From positions 1-40,058 of the forward strand of contig JBGVOL010000003.1 of assembly GCA_045126475.1 (NCBI GenBank): a DNA stretch of 40,058 nt, written 5' to 3'. The stretch is from SVEL01 sp045126475. Lineage in GTDB: Bacteria > Bacillota > Clostridia > Lachnospirales > Lachnospiraceae. This document shows, in pieces, positions 15,791 to 24,129 of the stretch; within the stretch, counting starts at the first letter, position 1; every line of letters starts with the position of its first letter. Both the position numbers and the translations under genes were made by a program. A model generated the notes under the pieces. The model was not told the origin of the DNA and did no database searches. It saw only the letters and a list, made by a program, of their open reading frames with translations.

Positions 15791-18262
15791 ATGTCATCTA
15801 CAAATGTTTTAAAAAAGTTTTTGGTAAGTATGTTAATTGTATCCGTTATGGCAACAGTATTTCCATATAATATTGTAAGTGCCGGTGAAGGTAACTGGAT
15901 TTATTCTTATCAAAGTACTTATTACAGGGCGGAAGGTTGTACCGATAATACTGTGGAGACTGTTCATGGACGTGTTTTGACAGGATTAAATGTAATTGAT
16001 GGAAACCTTTACTATTTTAGAAGAGACGGAAGATTATTATATGCTGATTATGGGACGAATATATATAATTTTGACGGTGTAGATTATTATTATGAAATCG
16101 GTACCGGAAAATTAACTCCTTTATCTGAATATACAGGCTTAGCCAAGCAGTACAAGTATATCTTTTATTATGTAAACGGAGAAAGACAGACAGGATGGCA
16201 TCAGATAGATTCGCAGACATATTATTTCATCGATAACGGTAAAACAGGATATGGAAGAGCTGCTGTTGGAAAGACGGTTATAGATAATGTAGAATACGAA
16301 TTTGATGAAAACGGTGTGTTGATTTCAAATAATTCACCAATGTCAATACAAGGGGAATGGGAAAAATATTATGGGTCATATCGTTTCTATACAAGTGATA
16401 CAGAATATGTTACCGGATTCCAGACAATAGACAATAAACTTTATTATTTCGATGATGAGGGATTGTTAAAAACAAAGAGAACAGATGGTACGGATTTAAA
16501 TAACATTGACGGAGTCGATTATTATTTTTATGATGACAATTCATGTGTAAAATTATCTGAATATACAGGCATTGTAAAGATATATGCCCACAGATATATT
16601 TATGTGGACGGTGAGACTGTTACAGGATGGCATGAAATAGATGGAGATATCTATTATGCCGGCAGCGACAAAAAAGTTGTCAAAGGAACACAGAAGATAC
16701 AGGATGTGAATTGTTATTTTGACAACGACGGTAAATTTATAGGTGCTGATGAAGAAGTGGACATGTCAAATAAACAGCCGACAATTCATATTGATGAACC
16801 GGACTATTCAAGTGAGGTATGCGGAATTACTGCAGAGGAGTGGAATGAAAAGACAACTTACGGATGGAATCTTGGCAATGCATTATCGGCAGTATACGGT
16901 GATTGGGATAAAACAACCGATGAATATATTAATCAGGAGACAATGTGGGGACAGCCGGAAACATCCCTTGAATTGATTCAGTATGTAAAATCTCTGGGCT
17001 TTAATTCCGTAAGAGTTCCTGTAACATTCTATAAAAATACTTATCAGGATGAAAACGGAATATACCACATTAATGAGCAGTGGTTAGACAGGGTGGCTGA
17101 AGTTGTCCAGATGTGTCTTCAGAATGATTTGACAGTTTACATATGTCCTATGTGTGATTCTTTAAGCAATGGGCCTATTGTATTAGGTCAGGATGATGAG
17201 GCGATGAAGGATGTGTACAGATATTGCGAGGATATATGGACAGACATAGCTGAGAAGTTTAAGAATTATGACGGAAGACTTGCTTTTGAAGGATACAATG
17301 AAGTCTGGATAAAAGGCAGTGGAAAAACCGTATATACAAAAACAGGTCATGAACAGATGAATTATATTAACCAGCTCTTTGTAGATACAGTGAGAAGGTC
17401 CGGCGGAGCCAATGCAGACAGAGTACTTATAATTCCAAGCTATGGACATGAGTATGATTATGGTGCATTAAATGATTTTGTTTTGCCAAAGGACACTGCG
17501 AAAGACAGATTGATTGTATCGGTTCATGAGTATGCATTGGCGTATGACCAGCAGCTCGATAGTGTAATGAGACAAATTTATGATTTTCAGGAGAGAATAG
17601 ATGCACCTGTGATTATCAATGAATGGGGCTTCAGTGACGGTATGGTATTATTTAATAAAGAAATACAAACAGCAGCTTATTCAAATTTCTCGTACATATC
17701 AAATAAGTATGGCATAAAGGCTTATGTATGGGATAATGGCAAAATGAATGATTTTGGAATTGTATCAAGAACTAATTATAATCACAGCGATAAGGATATA
17801 ATAAGTGCTATAATGAATCCAAAAGAAAATATAACAGAAAAAGCCTTTGTTATAACAGATATAAATGATGTGAATATGAATTTGAATTACAGAATCAAAA
17901 AGGATAATTCAGGAATAGAATACCATCCATGGTGGGGATTCTTATCATTTGGTGAAATGGAGCATGGATACGAGATTCCGGAAGGCTATAAATATTTTGA
18001 AGCAAGTATATTAAAGCATACTACTGATTTAAAGGCCATAAGGTTTGAGACATACAGATGTGTATTTTATGATGAGAACGACAACTATATTGGAGGAGAA
18101 TTCTGTAAAACTAACGGAACTTTAACAGAAATACCTGAGAATGCAAAATATGTAAGAGTTCTTTGCTATAACCAGTTTGAGGAATGCAAGGCTGAGCAGA
18201 TAGAGAATTGGTTTAATACCGGTGAATTATCATTTTACTGTGCATTTTATGACGGAGAATAA
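15791..18262 (+). CDS. Secreted GH5 endoglucanase with glucan/cell-wall-binding repeats
   Basis: 823 residues. A signal peptide (basic KK, hydrophobic core, probable cut after VSAG, near residue 32) precedes aromatic- and Gly-rich repeats of the choline/glucan-binding type (about 35-325; LNVIDGNLYYF, GWHQIDSQTYYF, GFQTIDNKLYYF). A GH5 domain follows (about 345-680): TYGWNLGNAL, FNSVRVPVTF, Glu504 in FEGYNEVW as acid/base and Glu611 in INEWGF as nucleophile. The last 130 residues form an unrecognised module. It probably cleaves beta-glucan outside the cell while attached to a surface polymer. A c-di-GMP riboswitch precedes it, and the next gene has its own promoter, so it is transcribed alone. 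Confidence 0.92.
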   Translation: MSSTNVLKKFLVSMLIVSVMATVFPYNIVSAGEGNWIYSYQSTYYRAEGCTDNTVETVHGRVLTGLNVIDGNLYYFRRDGRLLYADYGTNIYNFDGVDYYYEIGTGKLTPLSEYTGLAKQYKYIFYYVNGERQTGWHQIDSQTYYFIDNGKTGYGRAAVGKTVIDNVEYEFDENGVLISNNSPMSIQGEWEKYYGSYRFYTSDTEYVTGFQTIDNKLYYFDDEGLLKTKRTDGTDLNNIDGVDYYFYDDNSCVKLSEYTGIVKIYAHRYIYVDGETVTGWHEIDGDIYYAGSDKKVVKGTQKIQDVNCYFDNDGKFIGADEEVDMSNKQPTIHIDEPDYSSEVCGITAEEWNEKTTYGWNLGNALSAVYGDWDKTTDEYINQETMWGQPETSLELIQYVKSLGFNSVRVPVTFYKNTYQDENGIYHINEQWLDRVAEVVQMCLQNDLTVYICPMCDSLSNGPIVLGQDDEAMKDVYRYCEDIWTDIAEKFKNYDGRLAFEGYNEVWIKGSGKTVYTKTGHEQMNYINQLFVDTVRRSGGANADRVLIIPSYGHEYDYGALNDFVLPKDTAKDRLIVSVHEYALAYDQQLDSVMRQIYDFQERIDAPVIINEWGFSDGMVLFNKEIQTAAYSNFSYISNKYGIKAYVWDNGKMNDFGIVSRTNYNHSDKDIISAIMNPKENITEKAFVITDINDVNMNLNYRIKKDNSGIEYHPWWGFLSFGEMEHGYEIPEGYKYFEASILKHTTDLKAIRFETYRCVFYDENDNYIGGEFCKTNGTLTEIPENAKYVRVLCYNQFEECKAEQIENWFNTGELSFYCAFYDGE

Positions 18263-18286
18263 TGCACAACTTCAAGTTTATAATGT

Positions 18287-18315
18287 TTGACACATAACCG
18301 CTTATGTGCTATGCT
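18287..18315 (+). promoter_or_regulatory. Extended -10 promoter of the cold-shock gene
   Basis: TTGACA at 18287-18292, 17 bases, then TATGCT at 18310-18315, with TGC directly before the -10 box. The start of transcription near 18322 gives a leader of about 40 bases, short for a cold-shock mRNA. No terminator for the GH5 gene is visible in between. Confidence 0.82.
18291..18308. repeat. Palindrome in the promoter spacer
   Basis: CACATAA-CCGC-TTATGTG is a perfect 7-bp inverted repeat lying between the -35 and -10 boxes of the cold-shock promoter. This is a classic repressor position, though no regulator is known. Confidence 0.5.
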
Positions 18316-18361
18316 AAGTAAGGTTGCATTAGGCAATCAGTTAATATTTTGGAGGTACAAA

Positions 18362-18559
18362 ATGAAAGGTACAGTAAAGTGGTTTAACAACCAGAAGGGT
18401 TACGGTTTCATCTCTGATGAGCAGGGCAACGATGTATTTGTACATTATTCAGGAATTGCAACAGAGGGCTTCAAGTCTCTTGAAGAAGGTGCTGCAGTAG
18501 AGTTTGATGTAACAGACGGTGCAAAGGGACCTCAGGCTACAAACGTAACAAAGTTATAA
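18362..18559 (+). CDS. Cold-shock protein, CspA family
   Basis: 65 residues, full length for the family. It begins MKGTVKWFNNQKGYGFI with RNP1 (KGYGFI) and RNP2 (VFVHYS) motifs of the OB-fold cold-shock domain. It binds single-stranded RNA and DNA and acts as an RNA chaperone in the cytoplasm. ATG 18362 is chosen because GGAGG at 18351-18355 lies 6 bases upstream and all homologs start there; the open frame continues upstream to 18287 but that is leader and promoter. A terminator follows about 100 bases downstream, so it is monocistronic. Confidence 0.97.
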   Translation: MKGTVKWFNNQKGYGFISDEQGNDVFVHYSGIATEGFKSLEEGAAVEFDVTDGAKGPQATNVTKL

Positions 18560-18660
18560 TTATTTGTGAAATAATGTGCCTTTTTCTTTATAAATTTTCG
18601 ACAGCGCAGCAGTAGGAGTTTTATAGGAATTTAGCTATTTGTTTTAAAGATGATTTAACT

Positions 18661-18698
18661 AAGGGGCTGATATTCATTTGAATATCAGCCCCTTTTCT
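18661..18698. terminator. Intrinsic terminator after the cold-shock gene, shared with hslO
   Basis: A 15-bp perfect stem AAGGGGCTGATATTC/GAATATCAGCCCCTT with ATTT loop, followed by TTCTCTT on the plus strand. It lies between convergent genes; on the minus strand the T-tail is weak. The 100 bases before it hold nothing recognisable. Confidence 0.88.
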
Positions 18699-18708
18699 CT
18701 TATCTTGG

Positions 18709-19575
18709 TTATATCATGCTCTTTATCTCGTCAACTGTGAAAGTGTAATCTGTATTGCAGAAATGACAGTTAAGAGTGACATCTTTCCCGTCGGATATTA
18801 TATCTTCAAGTTCTTTGCGACCAAGGCTTATGAGAGCCTTAGAAACACGCTCGCGACTACAGTTGCATTTGTATGCTGTAGGAATTTTGTCAGTAAACTC
18901 TATGTCGAAAGGCTCAAGAATATGTTCAAGTATCCCTTCAGGGGTAAGTCCCTCTTCAAGCATTGAGGTAACGGATTTCACCTCATTTATACGCGCTTCA
19001 AGAGTGTCAATAACGGAATCCTCTGCAAAAGGCATGAGCTGAATGATAAATCCGCCTGCCTGACGCACTGTATTCTCTTTGTTCATAAGAACACCCAGCC
19101 CAACAGATGTCGGTATCTGCTCACTTTTTGCAAAATAGTAAGTAAGATCTTCGGCAATTTCACCGGTTACCAAATCTGTTTCGCCAACATAAGGCTCTTT
19201 CAATCCCATATCTTTTATGACACGCAGTGTCCCGTATCCGATGGCACCGCCCACATCAAATTTTCCGAGATAGTTTGGAGGGTTTACAAAAGTAGGATTA
19301 TTAACGTAACCCTTTACATTTGCAGAAGAATCTGCAGTGACGGTCAGACCGGACATAGGACCGTCTCCTTTTATCTGAAGAGTGAGAATATCTTTGTCAC
19401 TCTTGAGGGAAGCACCCATCATGGCTCCTGCTGTCAAAAGTCTGCCTAATGCGGCGGTTGCGACGGGACTTGTGCCGTGAATTGCTCTGGCATGTTCAAC
19501 AAGGTTTTTTGTTGTTGCTGCAAAAGCACGAATCTGCTGGTTTGCAGCCATTGCTCTTATAATATAGTCAGTCAT
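18709..19575 (-). CDS. hslO: Hsp33 redox-regulated chaperone
   Basis: 288 residues, normal length. N-terminal domain with ATTKNLVEHARAIHGTSPVATAALGRLL and GPMSGLTVTADSSANVKGYV; C-terminal redox switch with CNC and CHFC pairs (a CxC...CxxC zinc site). The protein holds zinc when reduced; oxidation releases zinc, unfolds the linker and activates holdase function against aggregating proteins in the cytoplasm. It follows the methyltransferase gene by 15 bases on the same strand, so the two share the promoter near 20,400. A GGAGCAAAC ribosome site precedes the ATG. Confidence 0.97.
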   Translation of the reverse strand: MTDYIIRAMAANQQIRAFAATTKNLVEHARAIHGTSPVATAALGRLLTAGAMMGASLKSDKDILTLQIKGDGPMSGLTVTADSSANVKGYVNNPTFVNPPNYLGKFDVGGAIGYGTLRVIKDMGLKEPYVGETDLVTGEIAEDLTYYFAKSEQIPTSVGLGVLMNKENTVRQAGGFIIQLMPFAEDSVIDTLEARINEVKSVTSMLEEGLTPEGILEHILEPFDIEFTDKIPTAYKCNCSRERVSKALISLGRKELEDIISDGKDVTLNCHFCNTDYTFTVDEIKSMI

Positions 19576-19590
19576 TGTTTGCTCCTTAAT

Positions 19591-20349
19591 TTAGTTTATT
19601 TTTTTGCCCTTCTCCCCGGCGATGACATATATGCGCTCGTCATTGTCGGAAACGGGATTTTTGGTGAAGGCACCGTAACTGTCGAGAAAAATCATTCCGG
19701 CATCATTTAATGCAGATTTGATTTCATCGAGAGTATATCCTCTCTGTACATGGGTTTCCTCGAATTTGGTGTACCGTCCGTCATCATCTTTTGCAAAGAT
19801 TGTCAGGTCATATTGATTGAGATGGGTTTCTTCAAAGTATGAATTTTCCCATATAAAGCTGCCTTCTTCACGGTTTTCTGCAATGACGGTATCACCCATC
19901 ATCTCATATTTGTGGATTGTATTCAAATCAAAAATGAACACTCCGCCGGGGTCCAGATAATTGTTTACAAGCTTGAAAACATGTACAAGCTGGTCGTATT
20001 CAAGTATATAGTTCAGAGAATCACATATACTTACAGCGGCAGCAACAGTGCCGTATAAATCAAGTTCTCTCATGTCCTGACACAGATAAAGGATATCATG
20101 TCCCGAATCATATCGTTTATCCATGGCTTCAGCAAGCATATCTTCAGAGTTGTCAATGCCTATCATATCATATCCGGAAGCAGCCAGAAGCTCTGTTATA
20201 TTTCCCGTACCGCATCCCATATCAAGCACAATACCATCTTTTACACCATATTCATTTAAAAGACCGGTCAGATAATGACTCCACTCTTCATAGGGAATAT
20301 TATCCATGAACAGATCGTAGAATTCAGCAAAACCTGTATATGATTCCAT
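19591..20349 (-). CDS. Class I SAM-dependent methyltransferase
   Basis: 252 residues from ATG 20349, preceded at normal spacing by AGAGGA; the longer frame to 20406 would run into the promoter. The N-terminus YTGFAEFYDLFMDNIPY is typical of methyltransferases located next to hslO or similar genes in clostridia. Motif I is VLDMGCGTGNITELLA, followed by IGIDNSEDML and the post-I CQDMREL. The substrate is unknown: the family includes small-molecule and biosynthetic enzymes and the sequence has no RNA-binding domain. It is the first gene of a two-gene operon with hslO. Confidence 0.9.
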   Translation of the reverse strand: MESYTGFAEFYDLFMDNIPYEEWSHYLTGLLNEYGVKDGIVLDMGCGTGNITELLAASGYDMIGIDNSEDMLAEAMDKRYDSGHDILYLCQDMRELDLYGTVAAAVSICDSLNYILEYDQLVHVFKLVNNYLDPGGVFIFDLNTIHKYEMMGDTVIAENREEGSFIWENSYFEETHLNQYDLTIFAKDDDGRYTKFEETHVQRGYTLDEIKSALNDAGMIFLDSYGAFTKNPVSDNDERIYVIAGEKGKKIN

Positions 20350-20377
20350 GTAAAATCCTCTTTTCGTTGTTTTTAAT

Positions 20378-20406
20378 ATAATAAAGCTTTTTTTGCTTAA
20401 AAGCAA
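20378..20406 (-). promoter_or_regulatory. Promoter of the methyltransferase-hslO operon
   Basis: On the minus strand TTGCTT (20406-20401), 17 bases, TATTAT (20383-20378). Its -35 box is only two bases from that of the divergent promoter. Confidence 0.6.
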
Positions 20407-20408
20407 GC

Positions 20409-20437
20409 TTGATTATTGATGTGTCATGGATTATACT
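20409..20437 (+). promoter_or_regulatory. Promoter of the 20,479 membrane-protein gene
   Basis: TTGATT at 20409-20414, 17 bases, TATACT at 20432-20437. Transcription would start about 35 bases before the gene. It is arranged back to back with the minus-strand promoter. Confidence 0.65.
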
Positions 20438-20478
20438 AGGGGCATTGAAATACTAAACACAGAACAGGGGAGAGAAAC

Positions 20479-21516
20479 ATGAAGGGAAGAGAGATTTATA
20501 AAAGTATTAGAAAAATATATCTGAGGCATTTATTCTGGCCACTCTTTCCGATAATTGTGTCAACTGTGTTTATTGTTATTATGCCATTTAAGGAGATGAT
20601 TAATCCGATTAAGGTATCATCTACAGCCGAAGCAATAGAAGCAGTAAAGCAGGGACATGAATATATTGAAATCAGTGCGGAAAAACTAATTTACAGTGGC
20701 TGCAATTATATGAAGGATTCGGACGTATACGGAGAGTATTATTATGATTTGGTAAACGGAGAAAAGTGTGTGTTCTTTCTTATAAGGCCGTCTGATGAAG
20801 GTGCGGCGCGCGTAAACCTTAGCAACGTAACAAAGACGGTTAAGGTTGTACAGACAAACGGAATTTTTAATAATATGCTGAGTATGTTTTCAAACACCAT
20901 AAACTGGACAGAGGAAGGCGTCCGTGAAATAACAGAAGATTATGTCTTAAGTGAGGTTGATTATCACGGAATAACATACAGGGTACTGCTTGTACTTCTT
21001 CTCATAACATTTGCCTATGGTGTGGCAGTATTTTCTTATAACCTGATATTTGCAATTATGCCTATGCTCAGTCCTAAGCTGGTTGTGGCAAGATATTATT
21101 ACAGTGTTGACAAAAAGCATAAGACAAAGGATATGGACAGCTTTATGAGACTTGTGGCAGGGGAGATGGATAATCCAAAGGTGCATGAGGAGAACATGTA
21201 TATAACAGAACACTTTTATATTAATATGGACAAGTCGAATTTTGCCATAGTACCTATTGACAGGATTGTTTTAGCTTATGAGCACAGTACGTTGAAAACG
21301 TTTTTGGGAATGCATCTTAATGTATCATATACGCTTTGTCTGAAGTGTACAACGATGCTTCGTTTTAATGCACCAAAGAAAACGCATGATGAAGTTAAAA
21401 ACATTCTTGATTATTTCAGAGAGAACGAGCCGAACATACTTGTAGGATATACTGATGAGAATAAACAGTTGGTTAAGAGTATAATAAATAAGGGCACAAG
21501 CTGGTTTAGAAAATAA
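20479..21516 (+). CDS. Membrane protein of unknown function, two helices
   Basis: 345 residues; family not recognised. One membrane helix near residues 18-38 and a longer hydrophobic region near 165-195 (likely two passes or a hairpin) enclose a 120-residue domain rich in beta-forming residues (ISAEKLIYSGCNYM, YYYDLVNGEKCVFFLIRP). The C-terminal 150 residues are polar and probably cytoplasmic. The N-terminal KGREIYKSIRKIYLRHLFWP is amphipathic and basic. AGGGGAGAG precedes the ATG. It has its own promoter and lies 21 bases before a HAD phosphatase gene, so the three genes to 22,926 may be one operon. Confidence 0.75.
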   Translation: MKGREIYKSIRKIYLRHLFWPLFPIIVSTVFIVIMPFKEMINPIKVSSTAEAIEAVKQGHEYIEISAEKLIYSGCNYMKDSDVYGEYYYDLVNGEKCVFFLIRPSDEGAARVNLSNVTKTVKVVQTNGIFNNMLSMFSNTINWTEEGVREITEDYVLSEVDYHGITYRVLLVLLLITFAYGVAVFSYNLIFAIMPMLSPKLVVARYYYSVDKKHKTKDMDSFMRLVAGEMDNPKVHEENMYITEHFYINMDKSNFAIVPIDRIVLAYEHSTLKTFLGMHLNVSYTLCLKCTTMLRFNAPKKTHDEVKNILDYFRENEPNILVGYTDENKQLVKSIINKGTSWFRK

Positions 21517-21537
21517 TGAGCTATGGAGGCATAATGG

Positions 21538-22197
21538 ATGAAAAATACGATATTGTTTGATTTGGACGGTACACTGACAGACCCGAAGGAAGGGATTACA
21601 AAATGTGTGCAGTATGCATTGGAATATTTCGGAATAAGTGTCTCTGACAGGGATGATTTGCTATGCTTTATCGGACCACCGCTTATAGACAGCTTTCAGG
21701 ATTTTTACGGCTTCAGTTTAAAGGATGCCGAAGTGGCCGTTGATAAATATCGTGAGAGATATAAGGATATAGGGATATTTGAAAATGGCATTTACGACGG
21801 AATTACGGATATGCTTGCGGCCTGCAGGAAAGCAGGAAAGAAGATATGTCTTGCAACATCAAAACCGGAAGTCTTTGCAAGACGCATACTTGAAAAATAT
21901 GGTATGGCCGGGTATTTTGATGAAGTAGTGGGAAGTACACTTGACGGAAGCATCAATGCAAAATGTGATGTTATAAAAGAGGCTTTCAGAAGAATGAATA
22001 TCAGAAACGATGAAGAACTGTCACATGTAGTTATGGTTGGTGACAGAAAACATGACATAATAGGTGCAAAACAGTGCAATATTCAATCTGTAGGAGTTCG
22101 TTTCGGATATGCCGAAGAAGGAGAACTGGAAGAGGCCGGTGCTGATTATATTGTAGACACAGTTGAGGAGCTTAAGGAAAAGCTTCTCAGTATTTAA
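21538..22197 (+). CDS. HAD-superfamily phosphatase, phosphoglycolate phosphatase/PpaX-like
   Basis: 219 residues. Motif I is LFDLDGTLTD with nucleophile Asp; motif II is CLATSKP, with a Lys in that stretch, and motif IV is VMVGDRKHDIIGA. The alpha-helical cap after motif I is that of subclass I HADs. Members hydrolyse small phosphate esters such as 2-phosphoglycolate or pyrophosphate; the exact substrate cannot be read. GGAGG at 21525-21529 gives spacing 8 to the ATG at 21538. Followed within 20 bases by a PHP phosphatase, so possibly two steps in related phosphate-ester clean-up. Confidence 0.93.
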   Translation: MKNTILFDLDGTLTDPKEGITKCVQYALEYFGISVSDRDDLLCFIGPPLIDSFQDFYGFSLKDAEVAVDKYRERYKDIGIFENGIYDGITDMLAACRKAGKKICLATSKPEVFARRILEKYGMAGYFDEVVGSTLDGSINAKCDVIKEAFRRMNIRNDEELSHVVMVGDRKHDIIGAKQCNIQSVGVRFGYAEEGELEEAGADYIVDTVEELKEKLLSI

Positions 22198-22215
22198 TGA
22201 TTGAGGAGAATGATT

Positions 22216-22926
22216 ATGGAATATATTGTTGATACGCACACGCATACAATTGCAAGCGGACATGCATATAATACTATACTTGAGATGGCAAAAGCAGCAT
22301 CGGAGAGAGGAATAAAGCTCTTGGGAATAACAGATCATTCAAAGGAAATGCCGGAAAGCAGCGGGGATTTTTATTTTATGAATCTGAAGGCTATGGACAG
22401 GGAGGCTTACGGAGTTGAATTGCTGCTGGGTGTTGAACTTAACATTATAGATTATGAAGGAAAAGTTGATTTAAGCAAAAGCCTTCTTGAACAGATGGAC
22501 ATTGTAATTGCAAGTCTTCATCAGCCGTGTATAAGACCGGGAACATTGGAGGAAAATACAAGAGCACTGATAAAATGTTGCGAGAATCCGCTTATAAATA
22601 TTATCGGTCATCCTGATGACGGCTCGTATCCTATAAATATTCGTGAGGTGGCCAAGGCGGCAAAAGAGACAGGAACACTTCTTGAATTAAATGACAATTC
22701 AATCATGTTCAGAAAGAATGCAAGGGAAAATGACAGAGAGATGCTTCTTGTATGTAAGGAGGAGGGAATGCCTATAATTATAGGAAGCGATGCTCATGCC
22801 GTAGGAAGAGTGGGAGCACATTCAAATGCAATGGAACTCATTGACGAAGTCGGATTTCCTAAAGACATGGTGCTGAATTACTACCCGGATGAATTGAAGA
22901 AGTATGTAAATAAATACAGACTTTAA
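22216..22926 (+). CDS. PHP-domain phosphatase/phosphoesterase, YcdX-like
   Basis: 236 residues. The metal-binding motifs of the PHP domain are clear: DTHTHT at residues 6-11, GITDHS, IIGHPD and SDAHAVGRVG. The enzyme would use a trinuclear Zn/Mn/Fe centre to hydrolyse a phosphomonoester; YcdX-like members act on small phosphates. ATG 22216 is preferred, with TGAGGA about 8 bases upstream, over the ATG at 22210 (too close) and the TTG at 22201. It lies directly after the HAD gene and before the YerC promoter. Confidence 0.9.
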   Translation: MEYIVDTHTHTIASGHAYNTILEMAKAASERGIKLLGITDHSKEMPESSGDFYFMNLKAMDREAYGVELLLGVELNIIDYEGKVDLSKSLLEQMDIVIASLHQPCIRPGTLEENTRALIKCCENPLINIIGHPDDGSYPINIREVAKAAKETGTLLELNDNSIMFRKNARENDREMLLVCKEEGMPIIIGSDAHAVGRVGAHSNAMELIDEVGFPKDMVLNYYPDELKKYVNKYRL

Positions 22927-22950
22927 TAGTGCACAGTAAAAAAATATATG

Positions 22951-22979
22951 TGGACATTTTTGCGTCAGTGTGTTAAACT
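22951..22979 (+). promoter_or_regulatory. Promoter of the YerC-like gene
   Basis: TGGACA at 22951-22956, 17 bases, TAAACT at 22974-22979, with TGT before the -10 box. A leader of about 55 bases holds a weak CTATT/AATAG hairpin at about 23010-23026. Confidence 0.5.
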
Positions 22980-23040
22980 ACAAAAGAAATAAAGGGAAGG
23001 GTCTAAGGGCTATTTCTAAAAAATAGTTAAGGTGAACGAA

Positions 23041-23325
23041 ATGACAAAGAAAATCAGAACAGAAGAAGTAGACCATTTATTTGAGGCTATTCTTACTCTT
23101 CAGAATAAAGATGAATGTTATCAGTTTTTTGAAGATGTGTGCACGGTAAATGAGTTACTTTCATTGGCACAGAGATATGAAGTGGCACAGATGCTTAGAA
23201 ATAAGAATACTTATCTTGAGATAGCAGAGAAGACAGGAGCATCAACAGCTACAATCAGCCGTGTAAACCGCTCATTAAATTATGGTAATGACGGCTATGA
23301 CATGGTATTTAAAAGACTTTCGTAA
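23041..23325 (+). CDS. YerC/YecD-type TrpR-like DNA-binding protein
   Basis: 94 residues, normal for the YerC/YecD family (TrpR superfamily). A helical N-terminus is followed by ELLSLAQRYEVAQMLRNKNTYLEIAEKTGASTATISRVNRSLNYG, containing a helix-turn-helix whose recognition helix is around ASTATISRVNR. No tryptophan-binding features of enterobacterial TrpR can be assigned. Start is ATG 23041 with AAGG 8 bases upstream; GTG 23032 overlaps that site. It has its own promoter and terminator. In Bacillus relatives it sits near pcrA; here pcrA is 3 kb downstream. Target genes unknown. Confidence 0.92.
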   Translation: MTKKIRTEEVDHLFEAILTLQNKDECYQFFEDVCTVNELLSLAQRYEVAQMLRNKNTYLEIAEKTGASTATISRVNRSLNYGNDGYDMVFKRLS

Positions 23326-23340
23326 ATAGACATAAGAGAA

Positions 23341-23372
23341 AAAATAAAGCGGACAAGTCCGCTTTATTTTTT
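23341..23372. terminator. Bidirectional intrinsic terminator
   Basis: A 14-bp perfect inverted repeat AAAATAAAGCGGAC/GTCCGCTTTATTTT, centre AA, followed by T's on both strands. It ends the YerC gene and overlaps the stop codon of the convergent DUF1836 gene. Confidence 0.92.
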
Positions 23373-24053
23373 TGACTTTTCGCGCTCTTCACGCTCACGT
23401 TTTAATTGTTTCTCACGTTCTTCCATTTCTCTTTTTGCTATTTTTTCTTTCTCTGATTTTGATATAGGTTCATCAAGAGTATCAACTATGGACTCAATGA
23501 GCTGCTTCTTTAAATATATATCAAAGCAGAGCATGGAAACCAGGGAAAAGAGCCTAAGATAATCGGAATCTGACGGCTTTACTCCGCTAAATGTATCAGA
23601 AGTAAATGACTTTGAGGCCAAATCACATTTATTCTTAACATCATTTTTTACATCCTCGCTTACGGTGCTTATAAAGCTTTCAATCTCTTTGTACACGTTC
23701 TCCAGAGTCACACCTGATTCAGAGTGGAAGTACTTATCCGATATGGGCTGCAGCAGTTTCTTAATATCGCTTATTGAGAGAACATTTTTGTAATAGTAGA
23801 TAAAAGTAAGCAGCAGTACATGGTCTTTTGAATACTTCTTCTTCTCCGGTGAGGGAAGGAGTTCGTTCTTTGCATAATTATTTATCATTGTTTTTGTGAG
23901 AACCTTATCCTCGTCTATCCTCTTTGAACTGTAGAGGTGTTTGTCCATAAACGTGGTTACCTGATCCATGTAAAGATCGATATTCGGAATATCATCAGGC
24001 TTTATAAGCTTCATATCATTTAATATCTCGTCTAAAATTTTGTTTGCATCCAT
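23364..24053 (-). CDS. DUF1836 domain protein, putative regulator
   Basis: 229 residues. The N-terminal half (TTFMDKHLYSS, DKVLTKTMINNYAKNELLPSPEKKKYSKDHVLLLTFIYYYK) matches DUF1836, which looks like a MerR-type DNA-binding fold: helix-turn-helix around TKTMINNYAK and a following wing. The C-terminal 30 residues are a highly charged Lys/Arg/Glu helix (EREEREKSKK). No ligand-binding cysteines are seen. It is divergent from the PspA gene, with a 10-bp perfect inverted repeat over its own -35 box, suggesting autoregulation and perhaps control of PspA. The function has not been established for this family. Confidence 0.82.
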   Translation of the reverse strand: MDANKILDEILNDMKLIKPDDIPNIDLYMDQVTTFMDKHLYSSKRIDEDKVLTKTMINNYAKNELLPSPEKKKYSKDHVLLLTFIYYYKNVLSISDIKKLLQPISDKYFHSESGVTLENVYKEIESFISTVSEDVKNDVKNKCDLASKSFTSDTFSGVKPSDSDYLRLFSLVSMLCFDIYLKKQLIESIVDTLDEPISKSEKEKIAKREMEEREKQLKREREEREKSKK

Positions 24054-24100
24054 AATAGTGTCCTTTGTTGCTCAATAACATATCTATAGTGACAAATCTT

Positions 24101-24129
24101 ATTATATAGTATTCAAAACCATATGACAA
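24101..24129 (-). promoter_or_regulatory. Promoter of the DUF1836 gene
   Basis: On the minus strand TTGTCA (24129-24124), 17 bases, TATAAT (24106-24101). The -35 box lies in the loop of the 24,112-24,140 inverted repeat. Confidence 0.75.
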
